A DNA stretch of 64,000 nt from AP-15 sp963762575 (GCA_963762575.1 CAVXLL010000011.1:434001-498000); one strand, 5' to 3'. Positions 51,563-60,907 are shown, numbered from the stretch's first letter. The notes: generated by a model from the sequence alone, not told the origin. Translations and numbers: made by a program.

Positions 51563-52600
51563 AAGCCTTATGCCTTTGCTTCCGGTGAGATCAACATATT
51601 GTAAGGGAGAGGCTGGTGCGCAGCGGCGATGCCGAGGAGGGATCGGAATGCGGCATGCCGGGTGCGCCGGCGGTTGAAGCGGAAGACGAATTCATCGAGG
51701 TAGGACTGGAGGTGTTTGCGACGCAGCCCGTGGTAGACGCCCAGGGCCCACACCTTGAGGTTGGAGAAGATCCGGTGAACCCAGGGCAGGACGATATGGG
51801 CGGCCATCTTGCCGACGACGTGGGGATGGTGGATGACGCCGGCGGCGCCGGGATATCCGGACCAGCCATCGGTCTTGGCAGTGGCACCGGGGCCGAGGTT
51901 GGCGGCGAGGAAGGCGTGGAGGCTGGCAGCCGAGTAATCGGCGACCTGGCTCAGGCGGATGCGGCCGGGGCCGAGGCCGCCGGCCTCTACCTCGACGGCG
52001 CCGACCACCAGCATTTTGCCTTGATGGCTACGCCCGCCACCGCCCGTGACCGGGTCGTTTTTGCTGCGGCACGCGATTTCGGTTTCATCAACCTCGACGA
52101 GGCCGGCCAGAGAGCTACGGCCGGGCGCGAGCATGCTGCTGCGCAGCTTGGCGCAGATCAGCCACGCCGTCTTGTAGGAGCCGAAGGCGAGCTGGCGCTG
52201 CAGCTGCAGAGCCGAGATGCCGTTGGAGTGGGTTGCCATCAGATAAGCCGCCCAGAACCAGGCGGTCAGTGGCAGTTTGGAGTGATGCATGATGGTTCCG
52301 GCGGTGACCGAGGTCTGGCGACCGCAGCTGGCGCATTCATAGGTCCAGGCCTTGGTTTGCAGCCGCCAGGCTTTACCACCACCGCAGACCGGGCAGACAA
52401 ACCCGTCGGGCCAGCGCATCGCTACAAGATATTGAGCGCACGCGGCCTCATTGCCGAAGCGCTGTTGGAACTCGATCAAGGAGCGTGGAAAGTCGGTCAT
52501 TGTGACCACCGGAAGCGGTTATGTTCGTGATTTGTTCTAACACGAACTCACCTCCGCGGCTACGACATTTTGTGGTCCCGGATGCAGAGGGATAAGCCTT
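51563..52600 (-). mobile_element. IS1595-type insertion sequence, copy 1 (1038 bp)
   Basis: Ends AAGCCTTATGCCTTTGCTTC and, inverted on the right, AAGGCTTATCCCTCTGCATC (17 of 21 positions equal with one more base). Target duplication TCCCGTCG at 51555-51562 and 52601-52608. Differs from copy 2 at a single base that I could find (G at 51883, A at 56110), which is silent. Inserted in the 221-aa gene of the methylase operon. Confidence 0.95.
51568..52509 (-). CDS. IS1595 family transposase, copy 1
   Basis: 313 aa. Zinc ribbon CPVCGGGKAW and CASCGRQTS, DDE-type catalytic positions in GLVEVDETEIACRSKN and KTDGWSGYPG, and the LDEFVFRFNRRRTRHAAFRS end. Complete and identical in sequence to the transposase of copy 2. 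Related to but distinct from the transposase at 27683. Confidence 0.95.
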   Translation of the reverse strand: MVTMTDFPRSLIEFQQRFGNEAACAQYLVAMRWPDGFVCPVCGGGKAWRLQTKAWTYECASCGRQTSVTAGTIMHHSKLPLTAWFWAAYLMATHSNGISALQLQRQLAFGSYKTAWLICAKLRSSMLAPGRSSLAGLVEVDETEIACRSKNDPVTGGGGRSHQGKMLVVGAVEVEAGGLGPGRIRLSQVADYSAASLHAFLAANLGPGATAKTDGWSGYPGAAGVIHHPHVVGKMAAHIVLPWVHRIFSNLKVWALGVYHGLRRKHLQSYLDEFVFRFNRRRTRHAAFRSLLGIAAAHQPLPYNMLISPEAKA

Positions 52601-52873
52601 TCCCGTCGATTACCACTTGCGCGGTGCATCTGCGTATTGCTTCCAGGCCCTCCCCCTCACCCATCTCAAGGGTGAGTTCCACTTCGGCTTCGGTGAAGTC
52701 CACACCAGCCGGCTTCGCGTGTGCATTCGCACGAACGGCAATTCGCGCGCTGAAATCAACGCGGAGGCAGTCATCGACCTTATAAACGCTGCCCTGGTCC
52801 CAAGATTTCAGCAGGTCTGCACGTTGCAGAAGATCCTGCAACTCAGCCAACGCGCGGTCATACGACACGGAAC

Positions 52874-54019
52874 CTAGGTCGCTTCAGGTGAGATGCCGGA
52901 TGTCCTCAATACGGTACGCAGACGATCGCGAGCGTCCTGCGACAGCGAGGGTGATCTGCGATTGCGCTTCGCCTGCTCCAGACACCAGGCCGGCTCGTCG
53001 AGCCAAGGAAACACTGGCGTGCTCAAGATGAAGGCGTGCCGTGGGTCCACGGGCAGGCGTAAGGCCGGATCGTCTGATTGTGACAGCAGCCAGGGCCGAT
53101 CGCCAGGGCTCTCCGGTGTCGGCAGAAGGGCCGCCAGATCAGCAAATCCAGCCTTGTTGAGGGCCGCCACACGCTCAACTGCCGACAGCCTGAAGAGCGG
53201 CGGCGAACCCGGTTGCGCCCATAGAGACAGAACGAGATCCATCCACCATCGATGGAATCCGTTATAGGCGACGCCGATATACCGTGCAGAAGCGAAATGT
53301 TCCTTCAGTCGCTCCCAACCACCAGAGCGAGCCTTGTCGATCCCAAGACGGATCGCCAAAAGCTCCTCGCGGATTAGCAAACCCGGCGGCTCGAAAAGTT
53401 CTCGAATGATAAAACTGACAGCCTCATGAGGTTTGCGCGTGAGTTCGGTCTCCAAGGCCGCGCGAAAGCGGGAATGCAGACGGTCGTAATGCTCGATCTC
53501 GACACCAAGGAACTGCTTAGCTGCCGCGCCTGGATCTTCCGGCGGAATTTGAACCGCCGCGTAAAGCTCCGGAAGGACTGCTAACTTGGCACGTGCGAGC
53601 GGAGCGATGTCACCTATCATTTCCTTGTCAAAGCCGAGATCAAAGATATCAGCAGTACTATCGTCGCCCTTCAAGTACTGTTGAAAAACCTGAGTCGCGC
53701 AAAGTCGGACAATGGGACGCGCCCTTTGGCCTTCACTGGGGCCTCGCGCCTGAAGCAGTCGTAGATCCTGGGCTAGACCAGCACCTGTTCCGAGAAATCG
53801 CTGCCCGTGCTCGTCAACCTGGTCGCGCAAATTAATATCCAGGATATAGCCGTCAATCCCAGGCTGAAGCTCGGACTCGGAGACCAATAGCTTCGATCGA
53901 TCCGGCCGAACTAAGTCAACCCCCAGTTCACCATCTTTGGCTAAGAGCTTTCGATAGCGCTCACTGTCGCTCTCAGGTCCCGTAGCATCGTCCACAAATA
54001 TGTAATGGGGCGTACTCAA
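52874..54019 (-). CDS. Receiver-domain protein with unknown C-terminal domain
   Basis: 381 aa from a TTG overlapping the kinase stop (TTGA). Residues 1-135 look like a receiver: acidic pair in YIFVDDATG (D10, D11), phosphoacceptor in GYILDINLRD (D61), Thr in LCATQ (about 109) and Lys in LGFDKEM (about 132), all at the expected spacing. The remaining 240 residues (FRAALETELTRKPHEAVSFI, VAYNGFHRWWMDLVLSLWAQ, HAFILSTPVFPWLDEPAWCL) match nothing I recognise, and no DNA-binding motif is obvious. Its position directly after the dual-ATPase kinase makes it that kinase's likely partner. Not damaged. Confidence 0.75.
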   Translation of the reverse strand: MSTPHYIFVDDATGPESDSERYRKLLAKDGELGVDLVRPDRSKLLVSESELQPGIDGYILDINLRDQVDEHGQRFLGTGAGLAQDLRLLQARGPSEGQRARPIVRLCATQVFQQYLKGDDSTADIFDLGFDKEMIGDIAPLARAKLAVLPELYAAVQIPPEDPGAAAKQFLGVEIEHYDRLHSRFRAALETELTRKPHEAVSFIIRELFEPPGLLIREELLAIRLGIDKARSGGWERLKEHFASARYIGVAYNGFHRWWMDLVLSLWAQPGSPPLFRLSAVERVAALNKAGFADLAALLPTPESPGDRPWLLSQSDDPALRLPVDPRHAFILSTPVFPWLDEPAWCLEQAKRNRRSPSLSQDARDRLRTVLRTSGISPEAT

Positions 54020-55789
54020 GTCGCAGCCCGCGCGGGTGGTAGATTTACGGCCATACAGGTAATATAGGAGGCTGGTGCGTGACCAAGGGTTACCGTGCCA
54101 CCGGCTGCGACCACAATATCCCGGACGATCGCTAAGCCCAGGCCCGACCCTATAGACATTTCCTCATCGGTCGCGAAGGCGCTCTTGGCCGCCGTAGTCG
54201 TGACGAACGGGTCGAAGAGGGTGTTTTCAACTTCCGGTGCGATGCCGTCGCCGTTATCCGCAAACTCGATCTTCGCGGCTCCCTTAAACCTTTCGCTCAA
54301 GCGGACGAGAATGCGCCCCTCGCGATTAGCCCGCTTGATGGCCTTTACCGAATTTGTCGTGAAGTTCAAAAGGATTGCGAAGAGTTCTGACCGATGCATG
54401 GGGGGAGATAATAACTCGTCTCCTTCCTCTTCGATATCCATCACGACACCGTTTCGTTGTAAGATTGTGCGCATGGCCGAGCGAAACGACGTGACGACTT
54501 CATAGAGATCGAGAGGTTGTCGCTCGCGGAACGCGTTGTCCTCGGTCATCGATTTAAACAGGCCGGTGAAGTCGCGGGCCTGATCGAGAAGAGCGCGAAT
54601 GGCAGACGCTGCCTCCGAGCGCTCAGCTTCACAACGTCCGCTCTCGAGGAGAATAGCCAAACTCGCCCGCATCGCGCCCGATAGGGTCGAGAACTCGTGA
54701 GTGAACTGGCCGATCGCCAAACCCATGCTAGCCAGCACACGAAGGAGGTCGATCTCTCTCAGAAGGGCATCGCTTTCTGTTGCCCGTCGCACTACTTCCT
54801 GCGCTGACGCAGTTGCGCGATGAAGCGCCGCGTTAATCGCGGGCGACACACTGGCCTCGCGCCCGATCTGCGATCGCACTTCATGCAACGCCCTGGTTAA
54901 TTCCTGGGCTACGACAGAGCTTGGAGCTCGATCCGCTGTCTGATCCAGGACCTTCGAGAGCCGTTCGGGTTTAAGATCCCGGCGATTTCGCTCGGCATCA
55001 ATTTCCCGCACCCCGGCAAGGATCGCGGCAGAGATCGATGCGACGAGTTCATCGAAAGCAGTTCCACCGATCAGGCCTTCTCTCGATGACGTCTCCACAA
55101 AAATACCAGCATCGTCATCAAGCGATACTGATCCCAAGAAGTTGCGGTTGCGCACTGGAGCAAGCGTTCTGGTCCGGCGAGAAGAAAGCAAATCCAAGCC
55201 TAACCAGTCGTCGCCCTGCTGGCCATAAGGAGGCACACGGAAGCCATTCCGATAGACGCGCACACCGCCATTGGTCGCAAGATATTTCTGAACTGTCTTT
55301 AGTATTGTAGGAGGGAAATAATTAGACTGAAGTATGTAGTATTGTGCCAGCATCCGAACGCGCCGTACGATTTTAAGCTTATCAGTTTCGTTTTCACCGA
55401 TCCTAAGAGATCGCTCCTTAAAGTCGATATTGAGAGATGGACATCTAAGACCCCAGGTAACCCGACCAACCTCGTCAATCTCGGCCTCTATAGTGGCATA
55501 CGCGTGACTTGCAACCTGACTCCGGGCGTCGATTACATCCAGGTCTTTCCTGTCGCTAACAAAGCTTACCGTGAAGTCAGAACTCTTTGCGGCTCCTGAT
55601 TTGGTTTGGTCGCCAAGATCGATCAGCTCGGCAATGTGTTCAAAGGTCCGTTGGATAGTAGCTGGGGGCCACGTATCCCGTAATCGTTCCATTCGCAGAA
55701 CCGTTCCTGGATGCTTGGGCTTTGGAACAGATTTCACGGGAATTGAAATCGCGGCTAATTCGCGACCGGGAACGAACCTATCCCACTCA

Positions 55790-56827
55790 AAGCCTTATGC
55801 CTTTGCTTCCGGTGAGATCAACATATTGTAAGGGAGAGGCTGGTGCGCAGCGGCGATGCCGAGGAGGGATCGGAATGCGGCATGCCGGGTGCGCCGGCGG
55901 TTGAAGCGGAAGACGAATTCATCGAGGTAGGACTGGAGGTGTTTGCGACGCAGCCCGTGGTAGACGCCCAGGGCCCACACCTTGAGGTTGGAGAAGATCC
56001 GGTGAACCCAGGGCAGGACGATATGGGCGGCCATCTTGCCGACGACGTGGGGATGGTGGATGACGCCGGCGGCGCCGGGATATCCGGACCAGCCATCGGT
56101 CTTGGCAGTAGCACCGGGGCCGAGGTTGGCGGCGAGGAAGGCGTGGAGGCTGGCAGCCGAGTAATCGGCGACCTGGCTCAGGCGGATGCGGCCGGGGCCG
56201 AGGCCGCCGGCCTCTACCTCGACGGCGCCGACCACCAGCATTTTGCCTTGATGGCTACGCCCGCCACCGCCCGTGACCGGGTCGTTTTTGCTGCGGCACG
56301 CGATTTCGGTTTCATCAACCTCGACGAGGCCGGCCAGAGAGCTACGGCCGGGCGCGAGCATGCTGCTGCGCAGCTTGGCGCAGATCAGCCACGCCGTCTT
56401 GTAGGAGCCGAAGGCGAGCTGGCGCTGCAGCTGCAGAGCCGAGATGCCGTTGGAGTGGGTTGCCATCAGATAAGCCGCCCAGAACCAGGCGGTCAGTGGC
56501 AGTTTGGAGTGATGCATGATGGTTCCGGCGGTGACCGAGGTCTGGCGACCGCAGCTGGCGCATTCATAGGTCCAGGCCTTGGTTTGCAGCCGCCAGGCTT
56601 TACCACCACCGCAGACCGGGCAGACAAACCCGTCGGGCCAGCGCATCGCTACAAGATATTGAGCGCACGCGGCCTCATTGCCGAAGCGCTGTTGGAACTC
56701 GATCAAGGAGCGTGGAAAGTCGGTCATTGTGACCACCGGAAGCGGTTATGTTCGTGATTTGTTCTAACACGAACTCACCTCCGCGGCTACGACATTTTGT
56801 GGTCCCGGATGCAGAGGGATAAGCCTT
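55790..56827 (-). mobile_element. IS1595-type insertion sequence, copy 2 (1038 bp)
   Basis: Same ends and length as copy 1. Target duplication CCCACTCA at 55782-55789 and 56828-56835. Interrupts the dual-ATPase gene after codon 121. Both copies point the same way, yet each has its own intact duplication, so they inserted independently rather than as a composite transposon. Confidence 0.95.
55795..56736 (-). CDS. IS1595 family transposase, copy 2
   Basis: 313 aa, amino-acid sequence identical to copy 1. Zinc ribbon followed by the DDE domain; complete, so the element was probably active recently. Confidence 0.95.
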   Translation of the reverse strand: MVTMTDFPRSLIEFQQRFGNEAACAQYLVAMRWPDGFVCPVCGGGKAWRLQTKAWTYECASCGRQTSVTAGTIMHHSKLPLTAWFWAAYLMATHSNGISALQLQRQLAFGSYKTAWLICAKLRSSMLAPGRSSLAGLVEVDETEIACRSKNDPVTGGGGRSHQGKMLVVGAVEVEAGGLGPGRIRLSQVADYSAASLHAFLAANLGPGATAKTDGWSGYPGAAGVIHHPHVVGKMAAHIVLPWVHRIFSNLKVWALGVYHGLRRKHLQSYLDEFVFRFNRRRTRHAAFRSLLGIAAAHQPLPYNMLISPEAKA

Positions 56828-57397
56828 CCCACTCAATCTCCATGCGGAGCGCCGACTCCGCCGCTTCTGTTGCCGTAATCAGGATAAGTTTTTTACCCAG
56901 GCGTTCCGCGGCGAACCGACCGATACCTTTGCGGCCCGCACGCCGTCGTTTGAATTTAGGCGATACTGGATGCTCGACTTTATCATTGGTGGCCAAGCGC
57001 ATAAAGCCCTGTAGCAATGCTTCATGGGTCATCCCGGAGCCGTCGTCGGCGACCTCGATGTAGTTGCCGTGCGAGGGCCCCATTATGCGGACCACCACCC
57101 GCTGAGCGTCAGCGTCGTATGCGTTCTTCACCAACTCCGATAACGCCGTTTCGTGACGCACGACGAGCTCGCGCCCTAGCCGTGCTAACATCCCGGCATC
57201 GACAGAAAATCGCGCCCGTGTCGGATCCGAGTTCGACTAGCGCTGCGGCAAGCTCAGCGAACCGGTCCGAGTTCAGTTCCGGCGCAGCCAGCTCAGCGGC
57301 TAAGGCGGTGCGCAGATCTACTCGCCTATCCACTCAATTACTCCCGACTCCTCGACGGCTCAATGTGGCTTCGTCACGACTACGCCAGAAAGAATTA

Positions 57398-58963
57398 TCA
57401 ACTGACTTGATTAAAAGTTTCTATTTCCCGTAATCCCCGCTTTATCCCTCGGCGGGCACGAAGAGCAGCTAGCTCCTCCCTCATTTCAGATTGCACCCGC
57501 ATCCACGCGGAACCGAAAAAATGGGGCAAAATTTCCCCGTCGGCTAGATCCATGGCCACATCCAGTGCGCCACCCCTTAGAGCGCCGTCCAGGCGTGCAA
57601 AGACTGCCGAATTGATTGGTGCGGCCGGCAACAGCACTGGCAATCTCCGCGCATCTTTCAATTCAAATTTCAAGACGCCCCCTCCGTAAACCCTACCGAT
57701 TCGTTCAGCCTCGACCTGTGTGAAGGTTGTCAACATGCTTGCGCTTACCGAACGGGCGTGCACAGGGTCCCGGTTTATGAAGCGAAGGCGATGAAGCGTA
57801 TTCGTGCACCTGAGCCCTCGTTCCGTAAGTACTATCCGTGGGCCAGCATTATTCATATAGGTCAAGATAGCATCACAACTGCGACCAAGCTGCACTTTCC
57901 ACCAGGGGTTTCTTTTCGAGAACCATAGAACCCCCCGGCGCTTAGCCCGGAGGATCTTTGCAAGGTAGCGCCTGATCGGACCACCTCTTTGCCCCGATCC
58001 TTCCGGTCGGAAAAGTAACGTTCGCTCTCCCTTCTCAGCCATTCCCCTGACCTCGGCTTTAGTAATCTCAAGGCCTCGCACCTGTCGTGCACGTGAGAGG
58101 ATGGGAACCAAGGCTGTCTGTGGCAGCTCGCTCGCCGCAGCGCTGGCTTGGTCCAGAACGAACCAGGCATTCGCACCGGTCACCACGCCAATTTCGATCC
58201 TGGCGAGTTCTCCTAGCACGGTGGCGGAGGTTGTCATCGCCCATCGTTTTGGCGCAGCGACGACGGAGGTCTCGCCGGTGGAAAGAGATAATGCGAGTTG
58301 CTGAATTTCCGGCGCGGGACCAAGGCCGAAGTCAGCGGCAAGCACCAACGAAGCCCGCTCTTCTGCTGCCCCATCCCATGCCACTCGCTCATCGATGCTC
58401 ACCACGGTAACAGTCTGGAATCGGTCTCGTAGAACTCCAAGGACTGGGATGGCGTAGTCAGCGAACGCGATGGCCGCGGGCGCGACGAAGGCAAGGCGCC
58501 CACCAAGTCTGAGGAAAGAAAGGCTGGAGAGCAGGAAATAGACCCAGAGCCCCGGAGCTCCGCTGATGATCTCTCCGAACCCCGACCGGGTTTTCAACCG
58601 CTGTCGGACAATTGTGGACAGTTGGTGGTTGCGCGTGAACGGGGGATTGGCGACGATCGCGTCAACCGGTTTGATCGCCGCGGAGGTCAGCTCTAAGAAG
58701 TCGCCGTTCAGGAGAATAACCGGGTGACCTTCAAACTGCGCCTTCGCCGCTAGAAATGTGTCCTTGTCGATTTCGCAACCGACGACCAACCCTCCTTTCC
58801 TTGCATCCAAACGCTCCACCAGCGCCGTAACTAACGCACCTCGGCCGACGCTCGGCTCGAGGACCGCGGCCTTCGGCGAAACGATCGCCCAACTCGCAAG
58901 GTATTGTGCAAGATCAACGGGGGTGTAGTAGGCACCTAGCGCTTTGCGCTTTCCGACGAGCAC
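57398..58963 (-). CDS. N6-adenine-type DNA methyltransferase (TaqI/Eco57I-like)
   Basis: 521 aa from a GTG at 58963. GAYYTPVDLAQYLASWAI and motif I VLEPSVGRGALVTALVERL at residues 10-53, then CEIDKD, LNGDFLEL and the catalytic motif IV NPPFTRN (106-112). The region from about 270 (VVTGANAWFVLD, GLEITKAEVRGM, VLWFSKRNPWWK) to about 450 resembles the target-recognition part of Eco57I/TaqI/BREX-type methylases. First gene of the operon; 64 bases before the start of the dual-ATPase frame. No recognisable nuclease is adjacent. An inverted repeat lies 31 bases upstream of the start. Confidence 0.85.
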   Translation of the reverse strand: MLVGKRKALGAYYTPVDLAQYLASWAIVSPKAAVLEPSVGRGALVTALVERLDARKGGLVVGCEIDKDTFLAAKAQFEGHPVILLNGDFLELTSAAIKPVDAIVANPPFTRNHQLSTIVRQRLKTRSGFGEIISGAPGLWVYFLLSSLSFLRLGGRLAFVAPAAIAFADYAIPVLGVLRDRFQTVTVVSIDERVAWDGAAEERASLVLAADFGLGPAPEIQQLALSLSTGETSVVAAPKRWAMTTSATVLGELARIEIGVVTGANAWFVLDQASAAASELPQTALVPILSRARQVRGLEITKAEVRGMAEKGERTLLFRPEGSGQRGGPIRRYLAKILRAKRRGVLWFSKRNPWWKVQLGRSCDAILTYMNNAGPRIVLTERGLRCTNTLHRLRFINRDPVHARSVSASMLTTFTQVEAERIGRVYGGGVLKFELKDARRLPVLLPAAPINSAVFARLDGALRGGALDVAMDLADGEILPHFFGSAWMRVQSEMREELAALRARRGIKRGLREIETFNQVS

Positions 58964-59408
58964 GATCTATTGTCCCCCACAACCGTTCGGGTGGCAGCAT
59001 ATAGCATGCTGCGGGCAGCGCCGCGCGATGCACGCATTTGCGTCTTTAGAAGAGAGCCGCGCTGCGTCTATACCCAAGGCGGAGCGGTAGGCAGGTTCAT
59101 CAGCCTGCGATGTTTGAACAGGACGGAACGGGATGTCTATCGTTGCGATAATGAGACCTTAGAATTGCCTTTTTTGCCTTGCATAGTTCCAACGCATACG
59201 CCCTGAGCGGGGCGCCGCGTTGTACCATGGAGGTCTCGATATGTGACGGATTTCACCAAAAGGGCGGCGGCGAGCGAATTGGGATGCGGAGCGCCTCAAC
59301 CCTTAGGCGAGATTTTGCTGCTGATTTCGCTGCAGGTGCAGCAACGGGCGATTGGCAATGCAATTTGTGATTGTAGTTAGCGCTTGACCTTAGTGCATCA
59401 ATCCTCTC
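58964..59408. other. Region upstream of the methylase operon, no gene recognised
   Basis: About 445 bases of mixed composition. A 78-codon + frame begins at 58970 but shows no family character. Apart from the inverted repeat at 58994-59012 nothing was identified. Likely the promoter region of the methylase operon plus the island edge. Confidence 0.4.
58994..59012. promoter_or_regulatory. Inverted repeat in front of the methylase operon
   Basis: GCAGCAT, spacer ATAGC, ATGCTGC. The 19-bp symmetric site is about 31 bases from the methylase GTG, where an operator or a target for self-regulation would sit. No regulator gene is next to it. Confidence 0.4.
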
Positions 59409-60907
59409 TCACCCCGTTCGCAAACCGCGCCGCGGCATTCTGCCGGCGATGCGGCCGAAGACGGCGCCGGACATGAGGCCGGTGCCGCTGGCGTAGTTGT
59501 GGTAGAAGAGGCCGCCGGCGATTTCGCCGGCGGCGTAGAGGCCGGGGATCGGGTGGCCGGTGGTGTCCTCGACCTCGGCGTTGCCGGTGATCTTGAGGCC
59601 GCCGAAGGTGAAGGTGATGCCGGTCGTCACGGCGTAGGCCTCGTAGGGCGGCTGGTCGAGGCGCTGGGCCCAGTTGGTCTTGTCGATCGCGAGGCCGCTC
59701 GTCGCCAGGCCGTCGCGGATGTTGGGGTTGAACGGTGCCTCGGGCCGGGGCGCGGCGTTGAAGGCCCGCACGGTGTCCAGAAAGCGGCGCGGGTCGACGC
59801 CTTCGAGCCGCTCGGCCAGGGCCTCGAAAGTGTCGGCCTTTTCCTTGGTGATGCGCGGGATGCGGTATTCCTCGCGCAACAGATGGACGACCTTCTGGTC
59901 GAAGATCTGCCAGGCGAACATGCCCGGCTGGTTCAGGATCTCGCCGCCGTATTTGGCATAGGTGTAGCTGTGGAAATCGAGCCCCTCGTCGAGGAAACGC
60001 TCGCCGCGGGCGTTGACGACGATGCCGAACGGGTAGTTGTGCTTCTGGAAGCGGTCGCCGACATCGAGGTCGCCAAAGGGCGGGGCGTTGAGGTCCCAGG
60101 CGACGGCATGGCGCCCGACCAATGCCCGGCGACCGCCGCGCCTGCTTCGAGCGCCATCTTCAGCCCCTGGCCGGTGTTGAACCGCGTGCCGCGCACCTTG
60201 GCGAGGTCCCAGTTCGGCCCGAGATAGCGCGCCCGCATCTCGGCATTGGCCTCGAACCCGCCGCAGGCGAGGATCACCGCTTTGGCGCGCAGGTCGTGGA
60301 GGCGGCCCCGATGGCGCACCCGCACGCCCTCGACGCCGCGGTCGCCCTGCAGAAGCCCGATCGCCGGGGTCTCGTAAAGCACCGTGATTCCGTCGCGCGC
60401 GGCGCTTGCATGCAGGGCCTTCATCAATTCCTTGCCGCCGCCCCAGATATGGCAGGCGAGCCCGCCCCAGAATTTGAACTTGCCGTCGACCCGGAAGGCC
60501 TGGCGGCCGAGGCCGAGCTGGAAGCGCACCCCGTTGCCGCGCATCCACACTCCGGTCTCGAAGCTGCGGCGGATCAGGATTTCGGTCAGGTCGGGGTCGG
60601 AGCGGTATTCGGTGAGCCGGCCCATATCGTCGAAATACTGCTCCTCGGTGTAGGTGCCGAAGTCGACATCCCTGAGCTCGTTCTCGCTCATGTCGGGGAT
60701 CAGCCGCGCGAGGTCGTCGCCGCCGTGATAGACGACCCGGAACGCGCCGCCGGTGAAGGCCGAGTTGCCGGCGCGCGCCTCTTCGGGCGCGATTTCGAGC
60801 ATCAGCACCCGGGCGCCGTTCTCCTGCGCCGACAAGGCGGCGCAAGTCGCCGCATTGCCGGCGCCGACGACGATGACGTCGAACTCTTCGCGTCCGATCG
60901 TTTCCAT
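59409..60907 (-). pseudogene. FAD-dependent dehydrogenase (TcuA/fumarate-reductase flavoprotein-like), frameshifted
   Basis: From the ATG at 60907 the family sequence begins EFDVIVVGAGNAATCAALSA (FAD-binding), then LEIAPEEARAGNSAFTGGAF and VILACGGFEANAEMRARYLG. It leaves frame near 60120 after GAAVAGHWSG and continues one frame over as WDLNAPPFGDLDVGDRFQKH, GIVVNARGERFLDEGLDFHS and the C-terminal IPGLYAAGEIAGGLFYHNYA, GTGLMSGAVFGRIAGR. One shift only, next to a CCCG-rich stretch, so it is either a recent mutation or a sequencing indel. Resembles tricarballylate dehydrogenases. Divergent from the MmgE/PrpD gene. Confidence 0.85.

Larger units (their letters stand above)
51157..52868 (-). pseudogene. 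Gene of unknown family (221 aa when restored), interrupted by IS copy 1
   Basis: The N-terminal part lies at 52868-52601 (ALAELQDLLQRADLLKSWDQ, TEAEVELTLEMGEGEGLEAI), the C-terminal part at 51554-51157 (DLHAHYHWQVGG, DAQEFGTVLHLEGPRFPWHP, DPVLLVDFVLGHFHGAKRTE, RSLVVPFFTALYQALTMD). Removing the 1038-bp IS and one copy of the 8-bp duplication gives exactly 222 codons including stop, with QVVIDG joined to INAKGDIVQFALHF across the site. Family not recognised; the DLHAHYHW segment suggests a possible metal or nucleotide site. Starts 5 bases after the receiver gene, so it was part of the same operon. Confidence 0.8.
54016..57333 (-). pseudogene. Dual ATPase: MORC-like GHKL-S5 module fused to a histidine kinase, interrupted by IS copy 2
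   Basis: The gene is split by IS copy 2. Deleting the IS and one 8-bp duplication joins ALRMEIEW to DRFVPGRELAAIS and gives 709 residues from the ATG at 57191. Module 1 (1-380): Bergerat fold with ALSELVKNAYDADA, ADDGSGM, GRKGIGRFAAERLG, then an S5-like part with GVRVYRNGFRVPPYG, DDWLGLD and SREGLIGGTAFDEL. Helical linker about 385-470. Module 2: H-box-like GQFTHEFSTLSGAMR (His 483), LLNFTTNSVKAI, ADNGDGIA, FDPFVTT, GSGLGLAIVRDI. Conserved sequence (RARFSVDAG) precedes the ATG, and an upstream frame from 57333 (MDRRVDLRTALAAELAAPEL) would supply the N-terminus after a one-base shift near 57225. So it carries an IS and probably a frameshift. Confidence 0.85.

Noticed and set aside
51616..52530. 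304-codon + frame opposite the transposase of IS copy 1 (and its twin at 55843-56757)
   Set aside because: Identical in both IS copies because the DNA is identical; Gly/Ala-rich antisense with no motif. The minus-strand transposase is the real gene.
51563..56827. Composite transposon carrying the receiver gene between two IS copies
   Set aside because: Each copy has its own intact 8-bp duplication and the flanking gene halves rejoin exactly, so the segment between them did not move as a unit.
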